A DNA stretch of 64,000 bases from Oxalobacteraceae bacterium UBA6018 (GTDB lineage Bacteria > Pseudomonadota > Gammaproteobacteria > Burkholderiales > Burkholderiaceae_D), in NCBI GenBank assembly GCA_002428015.1, contig DIZW01000056.1, positions 1 through 64,000 on the forward strand. The letters run 5' to 3'. Position numbers and translations under genes: made by a program. Below the pieces are notes generated by a model. The model was given only the letters and a program-made list of their open reading frames with translations. It was not told the DNA's origin and did no database searches. Within the stretch, counting starts at the first letter, position 1; every line of letters begins with the position of its first letter. Positions 18,203 to 25,978 of the stretch are shown here, piece by piece.

Positions 18203-19221
18203 TCGAGCGCCTGCTCCTGGAGCCACACCGGTTTCAGTTTGTGCAAGCGATGCGCATCCTGGCGCGCTGGCTTGAGCAGTGCGGCGTAGCACGCGATGAC
18301 GTGTTTGCGCGCGTACTACGTTTTCAGAACAGCTTTTCACTGAGCTTTCCGTCTAGCGAGATCGAGGCGCTCGTCGCCGGAGGCGAAGCGCACAGCCTCC
18401 CCGATCTGGTACGCAATCTAGCGCACGGGGAAGTGCCGCAGATCGCGATCACGCCGGCGCTGATCGGCATTCTGGGCACTAGCGGCCCGCTCCCCGTGCA
18501 CCACACCGAACAAATCGCAGCGGCCGAGCCGCGCGCCGCCCACTCCAGCGCCCGCGCGTTCATCGATATTTTCTCCCAAAGGATGGTGCAGCATTCCTAC
18601 CGTGCGGCCGGCAAGTACAGGTTTGACCAGGACGACGCGGGGCGCGAACGCGATCGCCTCAAATCGATCATGCTGTCGCTCTGCGGAGCGCGTGCGGGGG
18701 GAGAATTCGATGACCTGCTCGCCTACCATGCCGCCAGGCTGCGCACCCGGCCGGTTTCTGCCGCGACCATCGGCACGGTACTGACCGACTATTTCGCCAC
18801 GCCGGTCCACGTTGAGGAATTCAATGGCGCCTGGGATTCAATCCCGCCCAATCGGCGCAGTACGTTGGGAGTCACGATGCCCACGCTCGCCGTAAATGCA
18901 GTGCTCGGTACCCGCATATGGCGTCACGACTTGCGCGTTCGCCTGAACATCGGTCCGCTCGACAAAGCCGGCCTGTTTCGGTTTCTTCCCCGCGAAAATG
19001 CCGCGCGCGCGCTTGAACAACTGCTCGCCACGTTCGCCGTGCCGAACCTGCAATACGAGGTGCGCCTGTTGCTCGCTCCGCCTGCCATCGAGCCGCTCGT
19101 GCTCCAGACCTCGGATCGCGCCGCAATGAAGCGGCTGGGATGGAATGCCTTCCTGACGACGCGAAACGGAAGGGCGTTGCGGCCGGAAGTGCGGTACATG
19201 CTGCACCCGACGATGCATTGA
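18166..19221 (+). CDS. tssG: Type VI secretion baseplate subunit TssG (351 aa)
   Basis: TssG joins two TssF copies to make the baseplate wedge. The LLLEPHRFQFVQAMRIL start and the FIDIFSQRMVQHSYRA segment are family features, and the length is normal. The ATG at 18166 is set by AGGAGA 8 bases upstream. That start lies inside the end of tssF, giving a 37-base overlap. vgrG follows after 34 bases, so baseplate and spike appear co-transcribed. Confidence 0.94.
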   Translation: MPATQRNDHLSVIERLLLEPHRFQFVQAMRILARWLEQCGVARDDVFARVLRFQNSFSLSFPSSEIEALVAGGEAHSLPDLVRNLAHGEVPQIAITPALIGILGTSGPLPVHHTEQIAAAEPRAAHSSARAFIDIFSQRMVQHSYRAAGKYRFDQDDAGRERDRLKSIMLSLCGARAGGEFDDLLAYHAARLRTRPVSAATIGTVLTDYFATPVHVEEFNGAWDSIPPNRRSTLGVTMPTLAVNAVLGTRIWRHDLRVRLNIGPLDKAGLFRFLPRENAARALEQLLATFAVPNLQYEVRLLLAPPAIEPLVLQTSDRAAMKRLGWNAFLTTRNGRALRPEVRYMLHPTMH

Positions 19222-19255
19222 CTGAAACTCACGCAAGCCAACCGGACAGACCAGA

Positions 19256-21760
19256 ATGATTGAAACCGCGATAGCTATCGGAGGAGCACTGTCTGCGTTC
19301 AGCACCGGATCACAACACAACCGGTTGCTCCGCATCAGTTTCCCACGTGACGACGGGCCCGATTCCGTGCTCCTTGTCAACACCTTGTGCGCACGCGAAG
19401 AACTGTCACGCTGCTTCCGGTTCGAGGTCGAACTGCTGTCAGACGATGCCAGAATTTCGCTGAAAGCCATGATGGCGAGGATGGTCACCATCTCACTCGT
19501 GCGCGACGACGGATCGCTTCGTTACTTCAACGGTTATGTGAGCCAATTCCGCTTTGTACGCACCGACGGCGGCTTCGCCTTCTATCGCATGATCCTGGAG
19601 CCATGGCTGGCCGCGGCGAAACTGCGGACCGATTGCATCTGGTTCCAAGGTAAAAGCGTGCTGGAAATCACCGAAGACACTTTCGCGCAATACCAGCAAC
19701 GCGACTGGTGCTCGCTTCTCACAGAGGAGCTGCCGCAGATCACCTACGCAAGCCAATACAACGAGACTGACTACAATCACCTCCACCGCCGGTGGGAAGC
19801 GGCGGGACTGCATTATTGGTATGAGCACACTGCAGAGAGCCATACACTGTGCCTGAGCGACAGGAGCAGCCTAGCCGAGTCCGTCGAACCGAGGAACGAC
19901 ACCGACGTCGCCAACGATATCGAATTCAACAGCAACACGGGTTCGGCCGAGCACGACGGCATCAGCGAGTGGCAGGCAGCGCGGCGAATCGGCTCAGGCT
20001 CGATGACGCTCACCAGCTTCGACTACAAGAACCCTGCTCCCCAGCGCGCAAGCGCACGCTCGCGAAATCCCCAAGGCGATGTGTTTTCATACGAAGTGCA
20101 CCGCGACACTGGCGCGCGCGGTTACACCAGCTGGGACGACGGCGAAGCAACGGCGCAACGCCGTATGGACGAACATGATCGCCAAGGCCAGTTCTTCGAG
20201 GCCCGCAGCAACGACCGCACTGCGCAGCCCGGCCGCGCCTTTACGCTTGCCGGGCACTTCAGCGCCGAACCGCGCGCGCCGCGCGATGGCGAATCGCCGC
20301 AACGCAGCATCGCCGACCGGCCGTACCTGATTGTCATTGTCGAGCACGAGGCCAGCAACAACTACATTGCAGGCGCAGGTGCGCAGTCACATTACGACAA
20401 TCGCTTCGAATGCATCGACAAGAACATTCTCTGGCGCCCTGGCCTCCGTTACAACAGCGTCGCCTGCGCCGATCCCGGCGTGCAAACCGCGATCGTGGTG
20501 GGCCCGCCCGGCGAGGCGATTTATACGGACAGCTACGGCCGCGTGAAGATTCAATTTCACTGGGACCGCGTCGGCAACAACGACCAGCAAAGCTCCGCCT
20601 GGGTGCGGGCGGCGAGTCCCTGGGCCGGTGCGGAACTGGGCGCGGCGGCGATTCCGCGCGTCGGGTCCGAGGTAATCGTGCAGTATTTGAACGGCAATCC
20701 CGATCATCCGATCATCACGTGCTGCGTCCACAACGGCATGAAGATGCCGCCATGGGAACTGGCCAGCCAGCAGGCGCTGACGGGTTTGCGCAGCCGCGAG
20801 TTGGCGCCCGGAAGCGGAAACATGGCAGGCGGCCGCGGCAACCATCTCATCCTCGACGATACCAACGCCGCCATCCAGGCACAGCTCAAGAGCGACCACG
20901 CGTGCAGCCAGCTGTCGCTCGGGAACATCACGCGCATTGAGAACACGACCGGACGCCAGGACGCTCGCGGCGAAGGATGGGAAATCGCGACCAATGCATG
21001 GGGCGTGGCACGCGCGGGCAAAGGCATGCTGATTACCACGGAAGCGCGCGACAACGCAGCCCTCCACAGCAAGGACATGGGTGAGACAGTGCAGCGCCTG
21101 GTCATCGCGCACACCCAGCACGCCAACCTCGCCGACACGGCCCAACAGAGTGGCGCCCAGGAGTCGGAAAAGCAGCAGACAGCCGTCGCCAACGCCAACG
21201 CCATCAAATCCCAGACCGACGCCGTCGGTGGCGGCGCTGACGCTGGCAGCGCCTTCCCTGAACTGGCCCGCCCTCACCTTGTACTGGCAAGCCCCGCCGG
21301 AATCGCGACCACCACCGCCCAATCCACGCACATCGCCAGCGACGAGCACACCGCCCTCACCACCGGCAAGAGCCTGTCGATCGCCAGCGGCGACAGTATG
21401 TTCGCCAGCATTCGACACGCCTTCCGCCTGTTCGTCCAGAAAGCCGGCATCAAACTGATCGCGGCGAGCGGCAACATCGACATGCAAGCCCTGTCGGACA
21501 GCATCAACCTGCTCGCGAAACTGAACATAACCCACAGCGCCGACAAGATAACGATCACCGCCAAGCAAGAGGTGCTGATCATCGGCGGCGGCAGCTATGC
21601 GCGCTACGGCGCCAATGGAATCGAACAGGGGACCAAGGCAGGCTTCACCGCCCATGCCGCGTCCTACAGCTTCCGCGATCCCGCGAGCATGGACGCGAGC
21701 GTACTCATCCCCAGCCACGGCGGCCACGACCCTGACGGCGCCTTCATCTTCTCCGCTTAA
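19256..21760 (+). CDS. vgrG: VgrG spike protein with DUF2345-type extension (834 aa)
   Basis: VgrG trimers form the T6SS tip and carry effectors. The protein has the gp27-like N-terminal part with an EELSRCFRFEVELLS segment. A gp5-like OB-fold follows with YTDSYGRVKIQFHWD and the segment ending GNPDHPIITCCVHNG. A long C-terminal extension with the GNHLILDD segment and a beta-helix-like DUF2345 region (about residues 640-800) completes it. The extension has no enzymatic motif I recognise, so it is more likely an effector adaptor than a toxin itself. A Gln/Ala-rich linker lies near residues 620-650. The effector candidate starts 20 bases downstream in the same direction, the usual place for VgrG cargo. 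Confidence 0.95.
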   Translation: MIETAIAIGGALSAFSTGSQHNRLLRISFPRDDGPDSVLLVNTLCAREELSRCFRFEVELLSDDARISLKAMMARMVTISLVRDDGSLRYFNGYVSQFRFVRTDGGFAFYRMILEPWLAAAKLRTDCIWFQGKSVLEITEDTFAQYQQRDWCSLLTEELPQITYASQYNETDYNHLHRRWEAAGLHYWYEHTAESHTLCLSDRSSLAESVEPRNDTDVANDIEFNSNTGSAEHDGISEWQAARRIGSGSMTLTSFDYKNPAPQRASARSRNPQGDVFSYEVHRDTGARGYTSWDDGEATAQRRMDEHDRQGQFFEARSNDRTAQPGRAFTLAGHFSAEPRAPRDGESPQRSIADRPYLIVIVEHEASNNYIAGAGAQSHYDNRFECIDKNILWRPGLRYNSVACADPGVQTAIVVGPPGEAIYTDSYGRVKIQFHWDRVGNNDQQSSAWVRAASPWAGAELGAAAIPRVGSEVIVQYLNGNPDHPIITCCVHNGMKMPPWELASQQALTGLRSRELAPGSGNMAGGRGNHLILDDTNAAIQAQLKSDHACSQLSLGNITRIENTTGRQDARGEGWEIATNAWGVARAGKGMLITTEARDNAALHSKDMGETVQRLVIAHTQHANLADTAQQSGAQESEKQQTAVANANAIKSQTDAVGGGADAGSAFPELARPHLVLASPAGIATTTAQSTHIASDEHTALTTGKSLSIASGDSMFASIRHAFRLFVQKAGIKLIAASGNIDMQALSDSINLLAKLNITHSADKITITAKQEVLIIGGGSYARYGANGIEQGTKAGFTAHAASYSFRDPASMDASVLIPSHGGHDPDGAFIFSA

Positions 21761-21780
21761 CACCAACGAGCGCACACGAC

Positions 21781-23955
21781 ATGATCATCACCTATCCCAT
21801 CCAGATCCCGTACACAGCGGGAAGTCAGCAGCGCGTGGTGCCGGACGCGGTCTATAACAAGTGCGAGATCCTCGGCGGATCTTTTCCAATGGGAAAGAAC
21901 CGATTTTGGCACGGCGGCGTTCACCTGAACCCTGGCGACCGTGACTGCTCCACACCGATCCGTGCCATCGCCGACGGTGAGCTGGTCGCCTACCGCTACG
22001 ATGAGACTGACGCAACCGACCCCTTCTTTGACAAGGTTCCTTACTCGCGCAGCTTTGTCTTACTCAAGCATGAAGCTGAGCTTGGGGAGACAAAGCACGG
22101 GATCAGTAAATTGACGTTCTACTCGCTTTACATGCATCTGCAGGCGTGGAGCGAAGTGAAAGGTAAAAGCGGAGCCGACGCGGTCAATTTCGTAAAAAAG
22201 TACGTCGCTGCGCAGGCACGGAAAGACAAACATGGCGATCCGCTAGTGGACACGCACCACCGCCCCATCATGGTCAACGCACATTACACAACTGCTGCGC
22301 CTAACGTCAACGGCGCATGCCAGAACGGCAGCGATTGCGGTCGCGTGCACCGCGGAGACATTCTGGGATATTGCGGCAGCATTCCCGACAATCAGACGAA
22401 GCCATCGCGCGGCATTCACTTCGAGATCATTGTCGAAAATGTCGACTTCCTCGACAACCCGTTCAAGACCGTGTGGGGTCGCTGCGTTCTCACCGCCGAG
22501 GTGAAGGCGTGCAGAAAGCTGCTCGCGTCAAAGACCATCGCGGTCGATCCACGCGTCGCTCTACTCGTTGATCAACATCCCCCCTCGACTGGCGGCTTCA
22601 CAAAAATTCACACCGATAAGCAGACCTATTGGGTGAGCAATGAACAGCTCAACGTGACGACGTCCGACGAACCGGATCCAAAAAATAGAAAACAAAAGCA
22701 CCCGGTAACGAAATATTTTGCGAAAGCTAGAGAGCTCAAAACCTACCACGACAACCCGTCCGAAAACGATGTAACCCTGGAAAAAGGCCGGGTAATCGTG
22801 CCATGGCTGGACCCGTGGCTCGACGCCGGCGAATTTCGCGAAGAGCATTACGAAGGCGGAACTTGGATCCAGGTGTACCTGCCAGTCACGAATGAGCTGG
22901 TGTGGGCGGAAAAAGACACAGTTCACTATACCAGCGATGCGGACTGGAACAACTTTAGCAAACAGGAGGAATCGGGCGCCTTCAGCAACGATGGGTTCAT
23001 TGACGATGAAGGCCTTAAAAAGATCCTCGACGAGTGCTCGAGAGGAAAAAACGAAACCGGCTCCCGGGCTGCTATCGATAGCAAAGAAAAGCTGCGCTGC
23101 CTGGTCACCAGGCATCCGACGGAATGGAGCAAGAAGGATATCTCACGGCGATTCGGGCGAGTAAAAGAAGATTCATTCGGAGCGGCAAAATTGACGCCTG
23201 AACAGTTTAACAAACTCATAGCCCATATCGAACGACTATCATTTTGGGAGCAGGTCCCGGGACTACCTCAGGCAACGCGATTGTGGCACGTCCACCCAAT
23301 AAAATTCATTGAACAGTTGGCGAGATGCATGTGGCTTTCAAAGCGCGAACTTGAAATAATTTATCCAACAGAACACTCCGAAGAGCGGGAGACATTCAGC
23401 GATGGCACTCCAGAGGAAACTCGGGAAAAATACCGAAGCCAATTAAATAAGTGCTGTTACAAGTATGGAATAAATTCAAGAATGCGGCAGGCGCATTTTT
23501 TTGCGCAAGCAGGCGCCGAAACCAGATCCTTGACTGCAATGGCCGAGAACGCAACAGGCGAAGCATACGAAAACGTTCGCAAGCTTGGCAACATTCAACC
23601 CGGTGATGGGCCGCTATTCATTGGACGCGGCCTCCAACAATTTACCGGACGATACAATTATTCAAAATATTGGGAATTTTGTGGTTGGATTAAAGCGGGC
23701 GAGGACTTCGACGTTGGTTGGGAACATGATACGACAAAGCGATTCCCAAAAATAGTCGCCCCAAGCGAACTATCCGAAATCCCGCACCTCGCCGTTGATT
23801 CTGGATGTTGGTATACAACTCTGTTTAGAGGAAAGACCGCTAAAGCTATGGACGCCGACGATATTTCCGCAGTGACCGCATTCATTAACGGCGGCAGCGT
23901 TGGAGGCGATAAACGATCCATGTATACAAAACGACTAAAGGCATATTTTCTATGA
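21781..23955 (+). CDS. Candidate T6SS cell-wall hydrolase effector: LytM-like + SH3-like + GH19-like (724 aa)
   Basis: No signal peptide is present, and the gene directly follows vgrG. The N-terminal part resembles LytM/M23 peptidases: W-HGGVHL (H44, H48), LYMHL (H119), GIHFEI (H213). It departs from the canon: the metal-binding Asp of HxGxD is His48, and the first His of the usual HxH pair is Gly211. The middle (about 260-400) holds SH3-like stretches, such as TYWVSNEQL and WIQVYLPV. The C-terminal part (about 560-724) resembles GH19/COG3179 chitinase-like lysozymes: QAGAETRS with Glu near 580, then GRGLQQFTGRYNY near 615. I infer delivery on VgrG into a rival's periplasm and cleavage of peptidoglycan glycan strands, with the first domain active or degenerate. 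From about 22,600 onward the DNA is clearly AT-richer. An immunity candidate overlaps the stop by ATGA. Confidence 0.75.
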   Translation: MIITYPIQIPYTAGSQQRVVPDAVYNKCEILGGSFPMGKNRFWHGGVHLNPGDRDCSTPIRAIADGELVAYRYDETDATDPFFDKVPYSRSFVLLKHEAELGETKHGISKLTFYSLYMHLQAWSEVKGKSGADAVNFVKKYVAAQARKDKHGDPLVDTHHRPIMVNAHYTTAAPNVNGACQNGSDCGRVHRGDILGYCGSIPDNQTKPSRGIHFEIIVENVDFLDNPFKTVWGRCVLTAEVKACRKLLASKTIAVDPRVALLVDQHPPSTGGFTKIHTDKQTYWVSNEQLNVTTSDEPDPKNRKQKHPVTKYFAKARELKTYHDNPSENDVTLEKGRVIVPWLDPWLDAGEFREEHYEGGTWIQVYLPVTNELVWAEKDTVHYTSDADWNNFSKQEESGAFSNDGFIDDEGLKKILDECSRGKNETGSRAAIDSKEKLRCLVTRHPTEWSKKDISRRFGRVKEDSFGAAKLTPEQFNKLIAHIERLSFWEQVPGLPQATRLWHVHPIKFIEQLARCMWLSKRELEIIYPTEHSEERETFSDGTPEETREKYRSQLNKCCYKYGINSRMRQAHFFAQAGAETRSLTAMAENATGEAYENVRKLGNIQPGDGPLFIGRGLQQFTGRYNYSKYWEFCGWIKAGEDFDVGWEHDTTKRFPKIVAPSELSEIPHLAVDSGCWYTTLFRGKTAKAMDADDISAVTAFINGGSVGGDKRSMYTKRLKAYFL

Positions 23956-24659
23956 AAAACCTACTCGCAGTCACGACCATAGGAGCGATCTACAGTATCG
24001 TTGAAGCGCACGCCGCATCGGCCGCAGATTTAGTAGTACATTATGAGACTAAAACCGTATCGGCCATTGAAAAAAATATATTTGATGAGCACGTATCAAT
24101 ACAAGAGCTGCATATCCTATCAATAGAGAGCTTAAATGAGGTAGAAGTTAAGGACATCAACACTCATTTGAGAGCGTTGACCAGCAGATTTGCAAAGCGC
24201 GCCAAAATTTGCCTTGACAGTGAACCGGGGGACATGTGGGACTACAAGATCGAATTCGAAAAGATCGTTCAATCGAAAAACTACCTAACGACGATTTTTA
24301 AAGAACAAGTCGTGTGCAATGGCAAACCAAGCCAAAGCAAACAGGCAATGACCTTTGCAATCAAAGGTGGGCACGTCATAACTACGAGATTATTATTCAA
24401 CAAGATATTTCCATCGGAAATTAATCTCTATTCTGTGGCAACAGATGACTTAGTACGTTTGGACCACGGAATGTTTGACAAGTTGATTACTGACAGCAAG
24501 ACTGTATTGCACAATTATGATGACAAGTGTGAATCATATCTGAGAACTTCTGCGTATCAGGTTTGGATGAGCGGAGATGAACTACTATTTTTCTATCCAG
24601 AGTACGAACAGGTATATTCCGGGTGTCAGAAGGAGTATGTAATCCGCACGCGCAAGTAG
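23952..24659 (+). CDS. Candidate periplasmic immunity protein (235 aa)
   Basis: I do not recognise the family. The first 25 residues form a signal peptide (hydrophobic LLAVTTIGAIYSIVEA, then AHAASA), so the protein should reach the periplasm. That is the compartment a cell-wall hydrolase effector would attack. The body is charged, with four Cys after the signal peptide that could form disulphides, and no catalytic motif. Its ATG overlaps the effector's TGA (ATGA, 23952-23955), so the two are translationally coupled. The DNA is AT-rich, like the effector's second half and unlike the chromosome around it. From position, coupling and localisation I infer that it neutralises the preceding effector in sister cells. 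Confidence 0.6.
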   Translation: MKNLLAVTTIGAIYSIVEAHAASAADLVVHYETKTVSAIEKNIFDEHVSIQELHILSIESLNEVEVKDINTHLRALTSRFAKRAKICLDSEPGDMWDYKIEFEKIVQSKNYLTTIFKEQVVCNGKPSQSKQAMTFAIKGGHVITTRLLFNKIFPSEINLYSVATDDLVRLDHGMFDKLITDSKTVLHNYDDKCESYLRTSAYQVWMSGDELLFFYPEYEQVYSGCQKEYVIRTRK

Positions 24660-24722
24660 GGCAGCCTGCCACTATTTATGCGAAGTGAATTCGACCAATC
24701 GACTTGAGAATTGGATAATTCT

Positions 24723-25067
24723 ATGAAGGACCGGATCGCGGCTGCGGTAATTTGCATATTTACAGTGACCATCTTTATACATGAAGCGTCGGCCAACAAT
24801 GCGGCCATCCCGTACCAGCAAACAAAGCCAACCTACAAACGTAAAAAAGCCCCGGCACGCGGGGCTTTCTATCTACTGCATCACGCCGATTACTTAGCGT
24901 TCATCAGCGCGACGGTGGTGTCTAGCATGCGGTTCGAGAAACCCCACTCGTTGTCGTACCACGACGATACCTTCACCAGGCGGCCCGACACCTTGGTCAG
25001 GGTCGAATCGAAATTCGACGAGGCCGGGTTGTGGTTGAAGTCGATCGATACCAGCGGCTCGGTCTGA
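24723..25067 (+). pseudogene. Possible truncated exported ORF running into gapA
   Basis: An ORF from ATG 24723 encodes a convincing signal peptide (MKDRIAAAVICIFTVTIFI, then HEASANNAA). After about 40 codons it runs through the gapA terminator and then antisense to gapA, where it is surely not selected as protein. The AT-rich first 120 bases resemble the immunity gene before them. It may be the stump of a second exported immunity-type gene cut at the island's edge, or chance. Weak case. Confidence 0.25.
24843..24866 (-). terminator. gapA: Intrinsic terminator of gapA
   Basis: The stem AGCCCCG / CGGGGCT closes a five-base loop. On the minus strand it is followed by U6 (plus-strand A run 24843-24848). 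It lies 23 bases after the gapA stop and marks the boundary between housekeeping DNA and the T6SS cargo region. Confidence 0.85.
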
Positions 25068-25900
25068 TAGGTCAGCACTTCCTTCAGCGGGCCTTCCGAA
25101 GCGGCCTTCATCAGCGCGTTCACTTCGTCCACGGTGGTGTCGCGCGCGGCGATGAACGACAGGTCGACGATCGAGACGTTGATGGTCGGTACGCGGATCG
25201 CGAAGCCGTCCAGCTTGCCGTTCAGCTCAGGCAACACCAGGCCAACCGCGGCGGCAGCGCCGGTCTTGGTCGGGATCATGCTGTGGGTGGCCGAACGCGC
25301 GCGGCGCAGGTCTTCATGCATCACGTCCGACAGCACCTGGTCGTTGGTGTAGGCGTGCACGGTGGTCATGAGGCCGTTGACAACGCCGATGGCGTCGTTG
25401 AGCGGCTTGACCAGCGGTGCCAGGCAGTTGGTGGTGCACGATGCGTTCGAGATGACGGTATCGGTCGCCTTCAGGGTGTTCTGGTTCACACCGAACACGA
25501 TGGTCGCGTCGACGTCCTTGCCGCCAGGTGCCGAGATGATGACTTTCTTGGCGCCGCCCTTGAGGTGGGCCGATGCCTTCTCTTTGGTGGTGAAGAAGCC
25601 GGTGCACTCGAGCACGACGTCCACGCCCAGCTCGCCCCATGGAATTTCAGCGGGGTTGCGCTGCGCGAACACGCGGATCTTGTCGCCATTGACGATCATG
25701 TTGTCGCCGTCAACGCTGACGGTGCCGGGAAACTTGCCGTGCGCGGTGTCGTAACGGGTCAGGTGCGCGTTCGACTTGGCGTCGCCCAGGTCGTTGATGG
25801 CCACGATCTGGATGTCTTGTTTCTTGCCGCCTTCGTAGAAAGCGCGCAGCACATTGCGGCCGATGCGGCCATAACCGTTGATTGCAACTTTGATCGTCAT
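24890..25900 (-). CDS. gapA: Glyceraldehyde-3-phosphate dehydrogenase, type I (336 aa)
   Basis: This enzyme oxidises glyceraldehyde-3-phosphate with NAD and phosphate in glycolysis and gluconeogenesis. The Rossmann motif INGYGRIGR is at residues 7-15. The catalytic cysteine C155 lies in SNASCTTNC, with the RRARSATHSMIPT segment after it. Length is normal. The ATG at 25900 has AGGAG upstream. Transketolase ends 78 bases upstream on the same strand, so tkt and gapA likely form an operon; the terminator at 24843-24866 ends it. Confidence 0.97.
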   Translation of the reverse strand: MTIKVAINGYGRIGRNVLRAFYEGGKKQDIQIVAINDLGDAKSNAHLTRYDTAHGKFPGTVSVDGDNMIVNGDKIRVFAQRNPAEIPWGELGVDVVLECTGFFTTKEKASAHLKGGAKKVIISAPGGKDVDATIVFGVNQNTLKATDTVISNASCTTNCLAPLVKPLNDAIGVVNGLMTTVHAYTNDQVLSDVMHEDLRRARSATHSMIPTKTGAAAAVGLVLPELNGKLDGFAIRVPTINVSIVDLSFIAARDTTVDEVNALMKAASEGPLKEVLTYQTEPLVSIDFNHNPASSNFDSTLTKVSGRLVKVSSWYDNEWGFSNRMLDTTVALMNAK

Positions 25901-25978
25901 GCTTAGCTCCTGATTATAAAAGAGAGTCCGAAAGAGTCCGGTGACGGGCACACCGTGCCCGCCATGTCATTGCGGCTG

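Noticed and set aside
19256..21760. VgrG extension as an evolved toxin domain.
   Set aside because: The C-terminal region looks like a DUF2345 beta-helix extension with no catalytic motif.
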